64,000 nt of DNA from positions 124,001 to 188,000 of the forward strand of contig JAWKVT010000001.1 in the NCBI GenBank assembly GCA_041397865.1. Direction: 5' to 3'. Within the stretch, counting starts at the first letter, position 1. Every line of letters begins with the position of its first letter. A model generated the notes under the pieces. That model worked only from the letters and a program-made list of their open reading frames with translations, did no database searches and had not been told where the DNA came from. The position numbers and the translations under genes are program-made. This document shows, piece after piece, positions 42,986 through 50,834 of the stretch. Source of the DNA: TMED27 sp041397865. Lineage in GTDB: Bacteria > Pseudomonadota > Alphaproteobacteria > Micavibrionales > Micavibrionaceae.

Positions 42986-44352
42986 ACCTTCGGATCGGCC
43001 TGCACCTGCTCGCCGCTGCCCATATCTTTAACCTCATGGTCCTGCCCGTCCTCGAATGGTGGAAACCATACATAAGGTATGCCCTTCTTCTCCGCATACC
43101 CAACCTGCTTACCCACTTTCTGCGGCGCGTGATACAACTCCACATTCATCCCGCGTTCGCGAAGGAGCCGCGCCGCTTCCGCCGCCGCCCCGCGCTGTTC
43201 TTCCGATGGTAGCACGACAAGCACCTGCGCCGGAGATTTCGGCCCGGGCTGTATCTTTCCCGCCTGACGCAAAACATCAAACAGCCGTGTAAAGCCGATG
43301 GATATCCCAACGCCCGGCAAATGTTTGTTGATATACGAACCGGCCAGATCGTCATACCGCCCGCCCGAGCAGACCGAGCCCGTAAATTCCGGCACATCCA
43401 GCAAAGCCGTCTCATACACCGTCCCGGTGTAATAATCGAGGCCACGGACGATGGAGAGGTCAGCAACTACGGAGCCTTGAGGTAAGTGAGAAAGTTGGTC
43501 CATTACAAAAGATAATTCTTCTACACCCTCATTAAATGTCTGGTTGTTTTGAAGTTTTATATAAAGAATCTGTAATTGTCTCATACCACTGAGAAAGTCT
43601 TCACTAGATGAGTACTTTGAACCGGCCAAAACCAAAAACCTGCCTATGGTTTCAGCGTATAACTTATCGTCAATTTCAATTTGGTTTTCTTGTATATAAT
43701 CAAATATATTTTTTGTTACCTGTTCCTCACCAATTTTAGCGATTTTATCTATGTTGCTAATAACGACCGCTAGCAAACCTTCAGCTTTCATTCCTAAAGC
43801 TTCAAAATAACCTTTCATGATTTTTCTATTAGAAACCCGAAGCTGCACCCGGCCAATATCCAGCGCCGCCAGCGCCTCATAACAAACCGCCGCCACCTCC
43901 GCATCAAAATGAATCGGCAGGTTATCCTGATGAATTACATCAATATCGCATTGATAAAACTCCCGCATCCGTCCCATTTGCGGGCGCTCCCCGCGCCAGA
44001 CCTTTTGCATTTGGTAGCGCTTGAACGGAAAAGTCAGTTCAGAAAAATGCTGTGCGACATACCGGGCGAAAGGGACCGTCTGGTCGAAATGCAGCGCCAG
44101 CCGCGCATCCTTATCGCCGTCTTCCTTGTGCAGCCGCTCCAGCACATAAATCTCTTTATCGACATCCTCACCCTTCGCCGCAATCACCTCAAGTTCCTCT
44201 ACCGCCGGGGTTTCGATGGAACCATAGCCATAGCTCTCAAACACGGCGCGGATTTTATCCAGCCACGCCAGCTCCACCGCGCGGTATTCCGGCAACCATT
44301 CGGGAAACCCGCTAATTGGCCCCGGCTTGTAAATTTTCTTTTTCTCACTCAT
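42973..44352 (-). CDS. hisS: Histidyl-tRNA synthetase
   Basis: 459-residue class II synthetase that charges tRNA-His. Motif 2 region TFPFKRYQMQKVWRGERPQMGRMREFYQCDIDVI and the His-specific RGLDYYTGTVYET and GGRYDDLAG are present; the C-terminal anticodon domain has PAQVLVVLPSEEQRGAAAEAARLLRERGMNVE. The central part, about residues 172-294 (43470-43835), is strikingly AT-rich while both flanks are GC-rich. The protein still reads as a complete HisRS. Shares 13 bases with the secreted-protein gene downstream. Confidence 0.95.
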   Translation of the reverse strand: MSEKKKIYKPGPISGFPEWLPEYRAVELAWLDKIRAVFESYGYGSIETPAVEELEVIAAKGEDVDKEIYVLERLHKEDGDKDARLALHFDQTVPFARYVAQHFSELTFPFKRYQMQKVWRGERPQMGRMREFYQCDIDVIHQDNLPIHFDAEVAAVCYEALAALDIGRVQLRVSNRKIMKGYFEALGMKAEGLLAVVISNIDKIAKIGEEQVTKNIFDYIQENQIEIDDKLYAETIGRFLVLAGSKYSSSEDFLSGMRQLQILYIKLQNNQTFNEGVEELSFVMDQLSHLPQGSVVADLSIVRGLDYYTGTVYETALLDVPEFTGSVCSGGRYDDLAGSYINKHLPGVGISIGFTRLFDVLRQAGKIQPGPKSPAQVLVVLPSEEQRGAAAEAARLLRERGMNVELYHAPQKVGKQVGYAEKKGIPYVWFPPFEDGQDHEVKDMGSGEQVQADPKVWSA

Positions 44353-44413
44353 GAAATTCTTTTACATGGCTCTATGCATGAAGTCGAGGCAGGTATTGTA
44401 TTTTTACCGTTAT

Positions 44414-45043
44414 TTAAGGCGCCATCCCGCCGCCGGGACCCTCATTCTCGCCCGGCATGTTTTTTCTACGAAAAGGCACAACCTTGTTAAGGCCACCAGC
44501 CGAAGTGTTAAAGGCGCTGGAGCGTTCGGGCGCTCCGCGATTCTCAAGCTCTGTTCTTTCCCGTTCATCGGCCGCCAAAACTGCTTTATTGATGCCGAGT
44601 ATAGACAAGCCTCTGCCTCGTTCAATCGCCCCCTGTATTTCAGGGACGGCCTGTTGTACCAGACGCCGAAGGTACCGGGCCTCAAGCTTAAAACGGGATG
44701 CCATATCCTCCGGCAGGGGGCCGGTTTGGCTAATGCACAAAGCTGCTTCCGCCGTATCCTGAGTCATACCCTGCATGGGGCGTCTATAGAATTCCAAATT
44801 CAGCCTGACAGCATTGATCCACTGATTGAAAATACGCTCAACAACATCCGTCGCTTCGCTTAGCTGCGGGTTTTTCGTGAGCGCCCCAAAATAATGCGTG
44901 GTCGGCACGCACAGCCGGGGGTGCTTCAAGCCTTCCGCCAGAACATAAATTTTATGCCGCTCGTCATATCGCTCATAGCAGGAACCGACCCGAAGCGTAA
45001 AGGGCGTATTCTCAAATGTATAAACGTCTTCCTCTTTGTCCAT
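44414..45043 (-). CDS. Unrecognised protein
   Basis: 209 residues, no signal peptide. The N-terminal third looks beta-rich (FENTPFTLRVGSCYERYDERHKIYVLAEG), then helical (EATDVVERIFNQWINAVRLNLEFYRRPMQG and SRFKLEARYLRRLVQQAVPEIQGAIERGR), and ends in a Gly/Pro/Asn tail. Family not recognised. It lies upstream of hisS on the same strand, with a second unknown of identical length further upstream, which may form one transcript. Confidence 0.5.
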   Translation of the reverse strand: MDKEEDVYTFENTPFTLRVGSCYERYDERHKIYVLAEGLKHPRLCVPTTHYFGALTKNPQLSEATDVVERIFNQWINAVRLNLEFYRRPMQGMTQDTAEAALCISQTGPLPEDMASRFKLEARYLRRLVQQAVPEIQGAIERGRGLSILGINKAVLAADERERTELENRGAPERSSAFNTSAGGLNKVVPFRRKNMPGENEGPGGGMAP

Positions 45044-45107
45044 AAAAACCTCTCGCGAAAGGTTGTAATGCAGATTGTATGGTTATGTCAATTAAAAGTG
45101 AAGACAA

Positions 45108-45737
45108 TTACTTAAGAGGCGTTATCCCCATAACCGGCTTATGATCGGGGAATGGTGTTTTATGCTGCCCGCCGTCGCGCTTCTGCGCGAAGTTTTCTGT
45201 GTTTTCCCTGTTGAGTTCAGCCGTTCTCTTTCGCGCTTCAACCAGAAATTCGGCCCACCGCACCGCGACCCGCTCCACCTCTTCTTCATCCATCGGCTCG
45301 GCAAGCGCAAAAATAGCTTCGCGCGTATCAAAATCGCATATGGCATGCTTGGCAATCGGCACCCCTTTGAGAAGATTAAATTTTATGCTTTCTTTTTCAT
45401 CGTCGAGGGTTGCGCCCCCTTCTTCTCTAAGAAAGTTTCCCAGGGCCGTGTTGTTTCCCATGGCGGTAATGAGGTTCCTTATTTTATCCGTAAAGGGCTC
45501 TGCATATTCTCGTAAATCCGCGTATTCATCGCTGTTATACATCTCTGTAAAGATAGCGGGATCCACGCCTGGCAGGTTATCAACACTGGGAAGAAGGTTT
45601 AAGGGAAGAGCGTTCTTCTCTTTGTTTGCCTCAAATTCTTTTGCAACCGAAATAATCCTCCGTTCAGGCAAGGCAAAAACGCCGCCAGTCAAACGGTCAA
45701 AGAAACACGCCGCTGCAAATTCTCCTTTTAGTCCCAT
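45108..45737 (-). CDS. Unrecognised protein
   Basis: 209 residues, no signal peptide or membrane helix. Charged and helical, with FEANKEKNALPLNLLPSVDNLPGVDPAIFTEMYNSDEYADLREYAEPFTDKIRNLI near the front and EEEVERVAVRWAEFLVEARKRTAELNRENTENFAQK as a probable coiled coil. No ribosome site stands out before the ATG at 45737. No recognised domain. It precedes the 44414 gene by 64 bases on the same strand. Confidence 0.5.
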   Translation of the reverse strand: MGLKGEFAAACFFDRLTGGVFALPERRIISVAKEFEANKEKNALPLNLLPSVDNLPGVDPAIFTEMYNSDEYADLREYAEPFTDKIRNLITAMGNNTALGNFLREEGGATLDDEKESIKFNLLKGVPIAKHAICDFDTREAIFALAEPMDEEEVERVAVRWAEFLVEARKRTAELNRENTENFAQKRDGGQHKTPFPDHKPVMGITPLK

Positions 45738-45910
45738 AACACCCTGACTTCATTGTTTTTACAATTATACAGCACTATGAAAAATAAATGCAAGTTCTTG
45801 AGGCGCTTGGGAAAATTTTTCAAAAATAGCTGCGCCAAGGATTTTTGTTGACATAATGCATTATTGTTCTATATTTACAGCATATTATAAAAACTTGGAA
45901 GAGTACTGTT

Positions 45911-46198
45911 ATGAATAAGTCGAAGCTGCAATGCGCATTGCTATGCCCCCCTGTACAGAATCCTTTTAACCTTCTTTCCTTTAACAACACTAAAGATGGT
46001 AAGAGAGTTCCTGCGGTTATAACTATTGGTCATTTTAGGAGTAAAGGCTCTGAGCAGACGCTCACTGCTGATGTCGCTGAAACAATTGCTTTTAATGGTT
46101 CTATGGCGCAGATCACCGGTGAGGAAGGAGGCCCCGCTCAAGACCCAAGAGTTCAAGCATGCACAGCAGCTCTCAGTTTTTTGGATCCGGAGAGATAG
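45911..46198 (+). CDS. Small unrecognised protein
   Basis: 95 residues preceded by GGAAGAG about nine bases before the ATG, in an AT-rich background. No signal peptide. The sequence contains NPFNLLSFNNTKDGKRVPAVITIGHF and a Gly/Pro-rich end. No family recognised. It converges with cobT, leaving only nine bases between the stops. Coding status rests on length, start context and orderly spacing. Confidence 0.45.
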   Translation: MNKSKLQCALLCPPVQNPFNLLSFNNTKDGKRVPAVITIGHFRSKGSEQTLTADVAETIAFNGSMAQITGEEGGPAQDPRVQACTAALSFLDPER

Positions 46199-46207
46199 GC
46201 TAAAAAT

Positions 46208-48055
46208 TCATTCCTCAAACAAATCCGCGAGCTGGTCGATAAGCGCCTTCGCAAGCTGGTCCGCATCCGCAATCATCATTGCCTTTTTGTAATAGCGCGT
46301 CACATCATGTCCAATGCCAATCGCGGTAAGCTCAATTTTGCCGCTGCTTTCAATCCAGTGGATCACATTGCGTAAATCCGCCTCAAGAATGTTGGACGGA
46401 TTCACCGACAGCGTGGAATCATCCACCGGCGCGCCGTCCGAAATCACCATCAAAATTTTCCGCGCCTCCGGGCGTTTCGCCAGCCGGTTGTGCGCCCACA
46501 CCAGCGCCTCTCCGTCGATATTCTCCTTCAATATCCCTTCTTTCAGCATCAGCCCGAGATTCTTCCGCATCCGGCGCATCGGCGCATCCGCAGCCTTATA
46601 GATGATATGACGAACATCGTTCAGCCGCCCCGGCGCGGGCGGGCGACCCTGTTCCAGCCACAACTCTCGCGACTTCCCGCCTTTCCACGCCCGCGTGGTA
46701 AAACCCAGAATCTCGACCTTTACCGCGCAGCGCTCCAGCGTCCGCGAAATAATATCAGCACTCATCGCCGCCAGTGCGATAGGCCGCCCGCGCATAGACC
46801 CGGAGTTATCAATCAATATCGTCACCACGCTATCGCGAAAATCCGTTTCTTTCTCCGCTTTATACGACAGTGGCACTGTCGGGTTTGCAACAATCCGCGC
46901 CAGCCGCGTGGGATCGAGAATACCTTCATCCAGCCCGAATTCCCAGCTCCGCCGCTGCTGCGCCATCACCTTGCGCTGCAAACGGTTGGCCAGCTTGGTG
47001 ATAATCGCCTGATGCGTACTGAGTTGCTCGTCAAGCGCCCTGCGCAGGCGCACCAGCTCCGCCGGATCGGCCAGCTCCGCCGCATCAATCTCCTCGTCGA
47101 ACTGATCGGTGTAAATGTGGTAGCGCCCGCCTGGCCCCTCGGTGAAATCCTTGCGGTTCTGAAACGCCGGATCACCCGCATGCTCTCCAGCCTCGTCCTG
47201 CCCCTCGCTGCCCTCGCTATCATCCTCAAGGGACATATCCATGCCCTCATCGCCTTCACCCTCATAGGTATCGTCCATACCCGCTTGCCCGCCTTCGGAC
47301 TCTTCTGAAACTTCTTCACCGGATTGGCTCTCTTGCTGCTCCTGCGCGCCGTCATGTTCTTCATTCTCCCCATCATCGGCATGCTCTTCACCATCACTGT
47401 CTTCAACCGGCATGTCGAGCGCTTTAATAAGCTGCTTCGCCAGCCCGGCAAAAGCGGCCTGATCGTGCAGCGTACCTTTCAACGCTTCAAAGCGAGAATC
47501 CCCAAGCTGTGAATCAATCACCGGTTTCCACAGTGCAATCAGCTTCTCCGCCGAGGGAGGAGGGGCCTCGCCCGTCATCGCCAGCCGTGCAAGAACATGC
47601 AGCGCATCGCCAGTCCCGACCTGATCTTTGCTGCTCAAATTTTGAAACCCGCTATGGCGGCATTTTTCCTCCAGAACCGCGCTTAAGTTCGCCCCGATGC
47701 CCGCCATCTCGGCAAAGCCCAAAGCCTCGCACCGTGCTTGCTCCAATGCGTTAAACGCCTCCAAAGCCTGCCTGTCGCGGGGGCTTACCCGTCTGTGCAG
47801 CTTCTCATCATGATGCGCAAGATAAAGCGCCTGCGCATCCGCGCACCCGCGCAAGAGCCGTTTTTCCTCCGGCGGCAGGTTGTGTCCGGCAGAGGGAGCG
47901 GGCAGGCGCGGCTTCCCCGCCGACGGCAGCCGCCCCGTTGGCGCTTCCGCAGAGGAAAACGTCACCTCAAGGTCCTTTTTCCCCGCAATCGTGCGCAGCG
48001 CCACCGACGTCGCGTGCTTAAAATTTTCGATACTGTTGGCGCTTTTTTCGTCCAT
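46208..48055 (-). CDS. cobT: Cobaltochelatase subunit CobT-like protein
   Basis: 615 residues from the ATG at 48055. The N-terminal helical region is followed by a long acidic linker (about residues 205-300, rich in Glu, Asp, Gly, Ser), then the von Willebrand A domain with an intact MIDAS: DNSGSMRGRPI and the later VISDGAPVDDSTL. This is the large, MgChlD-like subunit that works with the CobS AAA+ ATPase in aerobic cobalt insertion; no cobN is in the window, and in many bacteria CobS/CobT occur without cobalamin synthesis, so another substrate is possible. The frame is open upstream through a half-copy of repeat C (48080-48112). Confidence 0.9.
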   Translation of the reverse strand: MDEKSANSIENFKHATSVALRTIAGKKDLEVTFSSAEAPTGRLPSAGKPRLPAPSAGHNLPPEEKRLLRGCADAQALYLAHHDEKLHRRVSPRDRQALEAFNALEQARCEALGFAEMAGIGANLSAVLEEKCRHSGFQNLSSKDQVGTGDALHVLARLAMTGEAPPPSAEKLIALWKPVIDSQLGDSRFEALKGTLHDQAAFAGLAKQLIKALDMPVEDSDGEEHADDGENEEHDGAQEQQESQSGEEVSEESEGGQAGMDDTYEGEGDEGMDMSLEDDSEGSEGQDEAGEHAGDPAFQNRKDFTEGPGGRYHIYTDQFDEEIDAAELADPAELVRLRRALDEQLSTHQAIITKLANRLQRKVMAQQRRSWEFGLDEGILDPTRLARIVANPTVPLSYKAEKETDFRDSVVTILIDNSGSMRGRPIALAAMSADIISRTLERCAVKVEILGFTTRAWKGGKSRELWLEQGRPPAPGRLNDVRHIIYKAADAPMRRMRKNLGLMLKEGILKENIDGEALVWAHNRLAKRPEARKILMVISDGAPVDDSTLSVNPSNILEADLRNVIHWIESSGKIELTAIGIGHDVTRYYKKAMMIADADQLAKALIDQLADLFEE

Positions 48056-48079
48056 GATGTTTTTTACCACAGCGCGTCC

Positions 48080-48112
48080 GTCATTGCGAGGCGAAGCCGA
48101 AGCAATCCAGAA
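48080..48112. repeat. Palindromic repeat, family C (half copy)
   Basis: GTCATTGCGAGGCGAAGCCG followed by AAGCAATCCAG, i.e. only the first half of the repeat. It lies 25 bases upstream of the cobT ATG; read on the minus strand in the cobT frame it would encode an N-terminal extension containing WIASASPRNDG. Confidence 0.75.
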
Positions 48113-48196
48113 GGGCCGGGCGCAGACAAAATATTGACATATAACAAATCTCTGTGCTACCAATTTCTTCTTTTTTCGTAATGTTGCGGAGGTGGT

Positions 48197-48718
48197 ATGG
48201 CTTTTGAGGCAATTAGAAAAGCGGCCTATACAGTTATTGGCATCGCAGCCACGCCTATAATTGTTGGAATGGCAAGCGCTCTCGGCAGAGGAGTCGTTGC
48301 TAGCGATTCTTCGTTTGAAGGGGATAAAACGGCTTTTGTGGTCGATGGTGCCATAAGCGATGCAACCTTAACATTCCACGCTGCCAAAGATACATTAATA
48401 CTCGTTCCAAACGCCATTGGTTGCGCAACAAAGGCTGAAGCGCCTTATATGGATAAAATCCAGTCCAGACTTCCTAACGGGGAAAAATATTCAAAATCGG
48501 ATTGTTTGACCGCCGTAGCTCTGGAATGGGTCGAGGATCTATCCGCCGCCTGGCGGGAGTATAGTAAAGACGAAACCCCGGAAACGAACTTGCGTTGGGA
48601 CTACAACCAATCCTCCGGGGCAAAGCCGCAGGGCTACGGAAACGCCCCGGCTCAGTCTTTAGAGGTTAACGGCCAAAAATATGAAAGCGGCTTTAACCTG
48701 CCGCGATATTCTGTATAA
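48197..48718 (+). CDS. Unrecognised protein with hydrophobic N-terminus
   Basis: 173 residues with GGAGG seven bases before the ATG. Residues ~10-33 (AAYTVIGIAATPIIVGMASALG) are hydrophobic enough for a membrane anchor or uncleaved signal; residue ~75-100 region is again mildly hydrophobic. Family not recognised. With the next gene it forms a two-gene plus-strand insertion between cobT and cobS, which face the other way. Confidence 0.5.
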   Translation: MAFEAIRKAAYTVIGIAATPIIVGMASALGRGVVASDSSFEGDKTAFVVDGAISDATLTFHAAKDTLILVPNAIGCATKAEAPYMDKIQSRLPNGEKYSKSDCLTAVALEWVEDLSAAWREYSKDETPETNLRWDYNQSSGAKPQGYGNAPAQSLEVNGQKYESGFNLPRYSV

Positions 48719-48738
48719 AAAAGCAGGGATAAAAGAAC

Positions 48739-49293
48739 ATGATGAATAAAAAAAGCGTTGCTGTTCTGGCCTTTACCATCGCTGTGGGGGGGCTTGTAGC
48801 GATGCATACCGGTCAGACATCTGAGCGGCAAAAGAAAGAGGAAGTACCCTTGGCGTCTATACGGGTCGCTGATAAACAAAGAGACATAAGCGGAATCTCA
48901 GTTGAACAAGCCTGCGAAAAGCTTGACATAAGGCTCTCGGAGCTAAGACAGGGGTTGTTGAAGGATGGAATGGCAGGCGGTATCACATTCGAGCCTCAAT
49001 ACATTTCAGAAGCCTGCGATCAGGATGTGGAAAAGGCTCTCCACCTTGCTGGGCAGGAAAACAAAGGGGGAACGCCTTTTGCAGCTATACGGGTCTCTGA
49101 TAATCAAAAAGGCATAATCGAAATCTCAGCCAAAGAAGCCTGCGACAGGCTTGAGGTAAGGCTCTCGGAGCTAAGGCGGGTGTTCTGGCAGGATAGGATG
49201 GCAGGCGGTATCACATTCGAGCCTCGATACATTCCGGCAAAATGCCATCAGGATGTGGAAAAAGCTCTCCAACTCAACGTCGCCATGAAATAA
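48739..49293 (+). CDS. Exported protein with two tandem ~65-residue repeats
   Basis: 184 residues. An N-terminal hydrophobic segment (VAVLAFTIAVGGLVAM) suggests export or anchoring. The rest is two copies of one module: the first from about residue 37 (PLASIRVADKQRDI) to 103, the second from about 113 (PFAAIRVSDNQKGI) to 179. Shared blocks include RLSELR, AGGITFEP and DVEKAL, each with a conserved Cys pair (ACEK/ACDQ and ACDR/KCHQ). Some DNA stretches are identical between copies, so the duplication is fairly recent. Function unknown. Confidence 0.6.
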   Translation: MMNKKSVAVLAFTIAVGGLVAMHTGQTSERQKKEEVPLASIRVADKQRDISGISVEQACEKLDIRLSELRQGLLKDGMAGGITFEPQYISEACDQDVEKALHLAGQENKGGTPFAAIRVSDNQKGIIEISAKEACDRLEVRLSELRRVFWQDRMAGGITFEPRYIPAKCHQDVEKALQLNVAMK

Positions 49294-49294
49294 T

Positions 49295-50353
49295 CTACCC
49301 CACCGCAACATTGCGTATAGAGCTTTCCGGCAAATCCACATTAAAGCAGCGCTGGTAATATTCCGCGACGATTGGCCGCTCGGCCTCATCACATTTATTC
49401 ATGAACGAAAGTAAAAACGCCAGATCGCGGTTGTTGTCAAAAATCAGCGTATTCTCAATCCAGCTTAGCACCGTGCGCGGGCTCATCAATGTTGAGAGAT
49501 CGCCGTTGATAAAACCCTCTCGGGTCAGGTCCGCCATGCGCACCATCTTATCAATCATATCGCGGCCTTGGTCGTGCTCAAGCTCCGGAAACTTCGCCAG
49601 CATGATATTCATCTCATCATCATGGGCAAGGTAATTAAGCTGCACCACCACGTTCCAGCGGTCCATCTGCCCTTGGTTGATCTGGTGCGTGCCGTGATAC
49701 AGCCCTGTCGTATCACCCAGCCCGACAGTATTCGCCGTGGCAAACAGGCGGAACGCCGGGTGCGGGCGGATAATCCGGTTCTGGTCGAGCAGAGTGAGCT
49801 TGCCTTCCGCCTCCAGCACACGCTGAATCACAAACATTACATCCGGACGCCCCGCGTCATATTCGTCAAACACCAGCGCCACCGGGTTCTGGATAGACCA
49901 CGGCAGCAAACCCTCTTTCCACTCCGTAATCTGCTTCCCTTCTTTCAGAACAATCGTATCTTTCCCGATCAAATCCACGCGGGAGACATGCGAATCAAGG
50001 TTAATGCGCACACACGGCCAGTTCAGCCGCGCCGCAACCTGCTCGATATGCGTCGATTTCCCCGTCCCGTGATACCCTTGAATCATCACCCGGCGGTTAT
50101 GCGCAAAACCCGCCAGCACCGCCAGCGTCGTGTCATGGTCGAACTGATAGGTCGGGTCCTCCGCCGGAACATTCGCACTGTCTTCGCTAAATCCCGGCAC
50201 CTGCCAGTCAATGTCCAAACCAAACACATCGCGTACATTCACCTTGGTGTTGGGAATGGTCGAGTACTTGCCTTCCTTGGCCTTAATCGTCGTAATGTCA
50301 AACGACATCCCCGCCGATTCTTTTTCCTTATCCAGCTCTTCTGCGCTTTTCAT
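49295..50353 (-). CDS. cobS: Cobaltochelatase subunit CobS-like AAA+ ATPase
   Basis: 352 residues, AAA+/MoxR-related. Walker A is GYHGTGKS at 93-100; Walker B is in ALVFDEYDAGRPD; sensor 1 lies in FRLFATANTVGLGD. CobS forms a hexameric ring with CobT that drives CobN in cobalt chelation. It converges with the 48739 gene (one base between) and is separated from cobT by two opposite-strand genes. A palindromic-repeat-flanked gene lies immediately upstream. Confidence 0.93.
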   Translation of the reverse strand: MKSAEELDKEKESAGMSFDITTIKAKEGKYSTIPNTKVNVRDVFGLDIDWQVPGFSEDSANVPAEDPTYQFDHDTTLAVLAGFAHNRRVMIQGYHGTGKSTHIEQVAARLNWPCVRINLDSHVSRVDLIGKDTIVLKEGKQITEWKEGLLPWSIQNPVALVFDEYDAGRPDVMFVIQRVLEAEGKLTLLDQNRIIRPHPAFRLFATANTVGLGDTTGLYHGTHQINQGQMDRWNVVVQLNYLAHDDEMNIMLAKFPELEHDQGRDMIDKMVRMADLTREGFINGDLSTLMSPRTVLSWIENTLIFDNNRDLAFLLSFMNKCDEAERPIVAEYYQRCFNVDLPESSIRNVAVG

Positions 50354-50376
50354 GATAGTTTCTTTCTAAATTTTTA

Positions 50377-50404
50377 AACCACTAAGACACTAAGGTGCAC
50401 TAAG
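50377..50404. repeat. Family A repeat arm, left of the PD-(D/E)XK gene
   Basis: AACCACTAAGACACTAAG followed by GTGCACTAAG, inverted relative to the arm at 50800-50826. It ends three bases from the stop codon of the gene it flanks. Confidence 0.9.
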
Positions 50405-50407
50405 TTT

Positions 50408-50791
50408 CTATACCGAAATCCTTTTTATTCCATCTTTGATAAGGGGCCTATTAAAATTCACAAGCAGTCCGGTTTTTATATTTGAAAGTTTTAAATACGT
50501 TATGAGTTGCGCCTGATAAAGAGAATTCATTTTTTCGACGGCTTTTAACTCAACGATAAAACTCTCTTCAATGAGCAGATCCAGCTTGTAGCCTGCTTCA
50601 ACTTTTACGCCGTCATAAGAGACAGGTAAAGTTTTTTGCCTTTCGACGCCCAGGTTTCTTTTTCTAATTTCATGTTCAAGACATGCCTCATAGGCGTTTT
50701 CAAGTAAGCCTGGGCCCAGCGCTTTGTGAACTTTAAAAATACAATCAACAATGATTTTTGAAACATCAGGCTCGTTGTCTTTTGTAATCAT
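50408..50791 (-). CDS. GxxExxY protein, PD-(D/E)XK_3 nuclease-fold family
   Basis: 127 residues, full length. The signature G28-x2-E31-x2-Y34 lies in LGPGLLENAYE. The PD-(D/E)XK core is visible: D71 in KLDLLIEE, then E81-L-K83 in FIVELKAVEK, then Q95 in YQAQLITYLK. The family (Pfam PDDEXK_3) is widespread, but its biological role is not settled as far as I know. The gene sits exactly inside an inverted repeat of family A. The right arm contributes the ribosome site: AAGGG six bases before the ATG at 50791 straddles its edge. No transposase is present. This looks like a compact cassette or mobile unit. Confidence 0.88.
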   Translation of the reverse strand: MITKDNEPDVSKIIVDCIFKVHKALGPGLLENAYEACLEHEIRKRNLGVERQKTLPVSYDGVKVEAGYKLDLLIEESFIVELKAVEKMNSLYQAQLITYLKLSNIKTGLLVNFNRPLIKDGIKRISV

Positions 50792-50799
50792 GAAAACCC

Positions 50800-50826
50800 T
50801 TAGTGAAACTTAGTGTCTTAGTGGTT
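50800..50826. repeat. Family A repeat arm, right of the PD-(D/E)XK gene
   Basis: On the minus strand it reads AACCACTAAGACACTAAG, then TTTCACTAAG, matching the left arm in 18 consecutive bases and again in CACTAAG after a three-base difference. Confidence 0.9.
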
Positions 50827-50834
50827 AAACCTTT

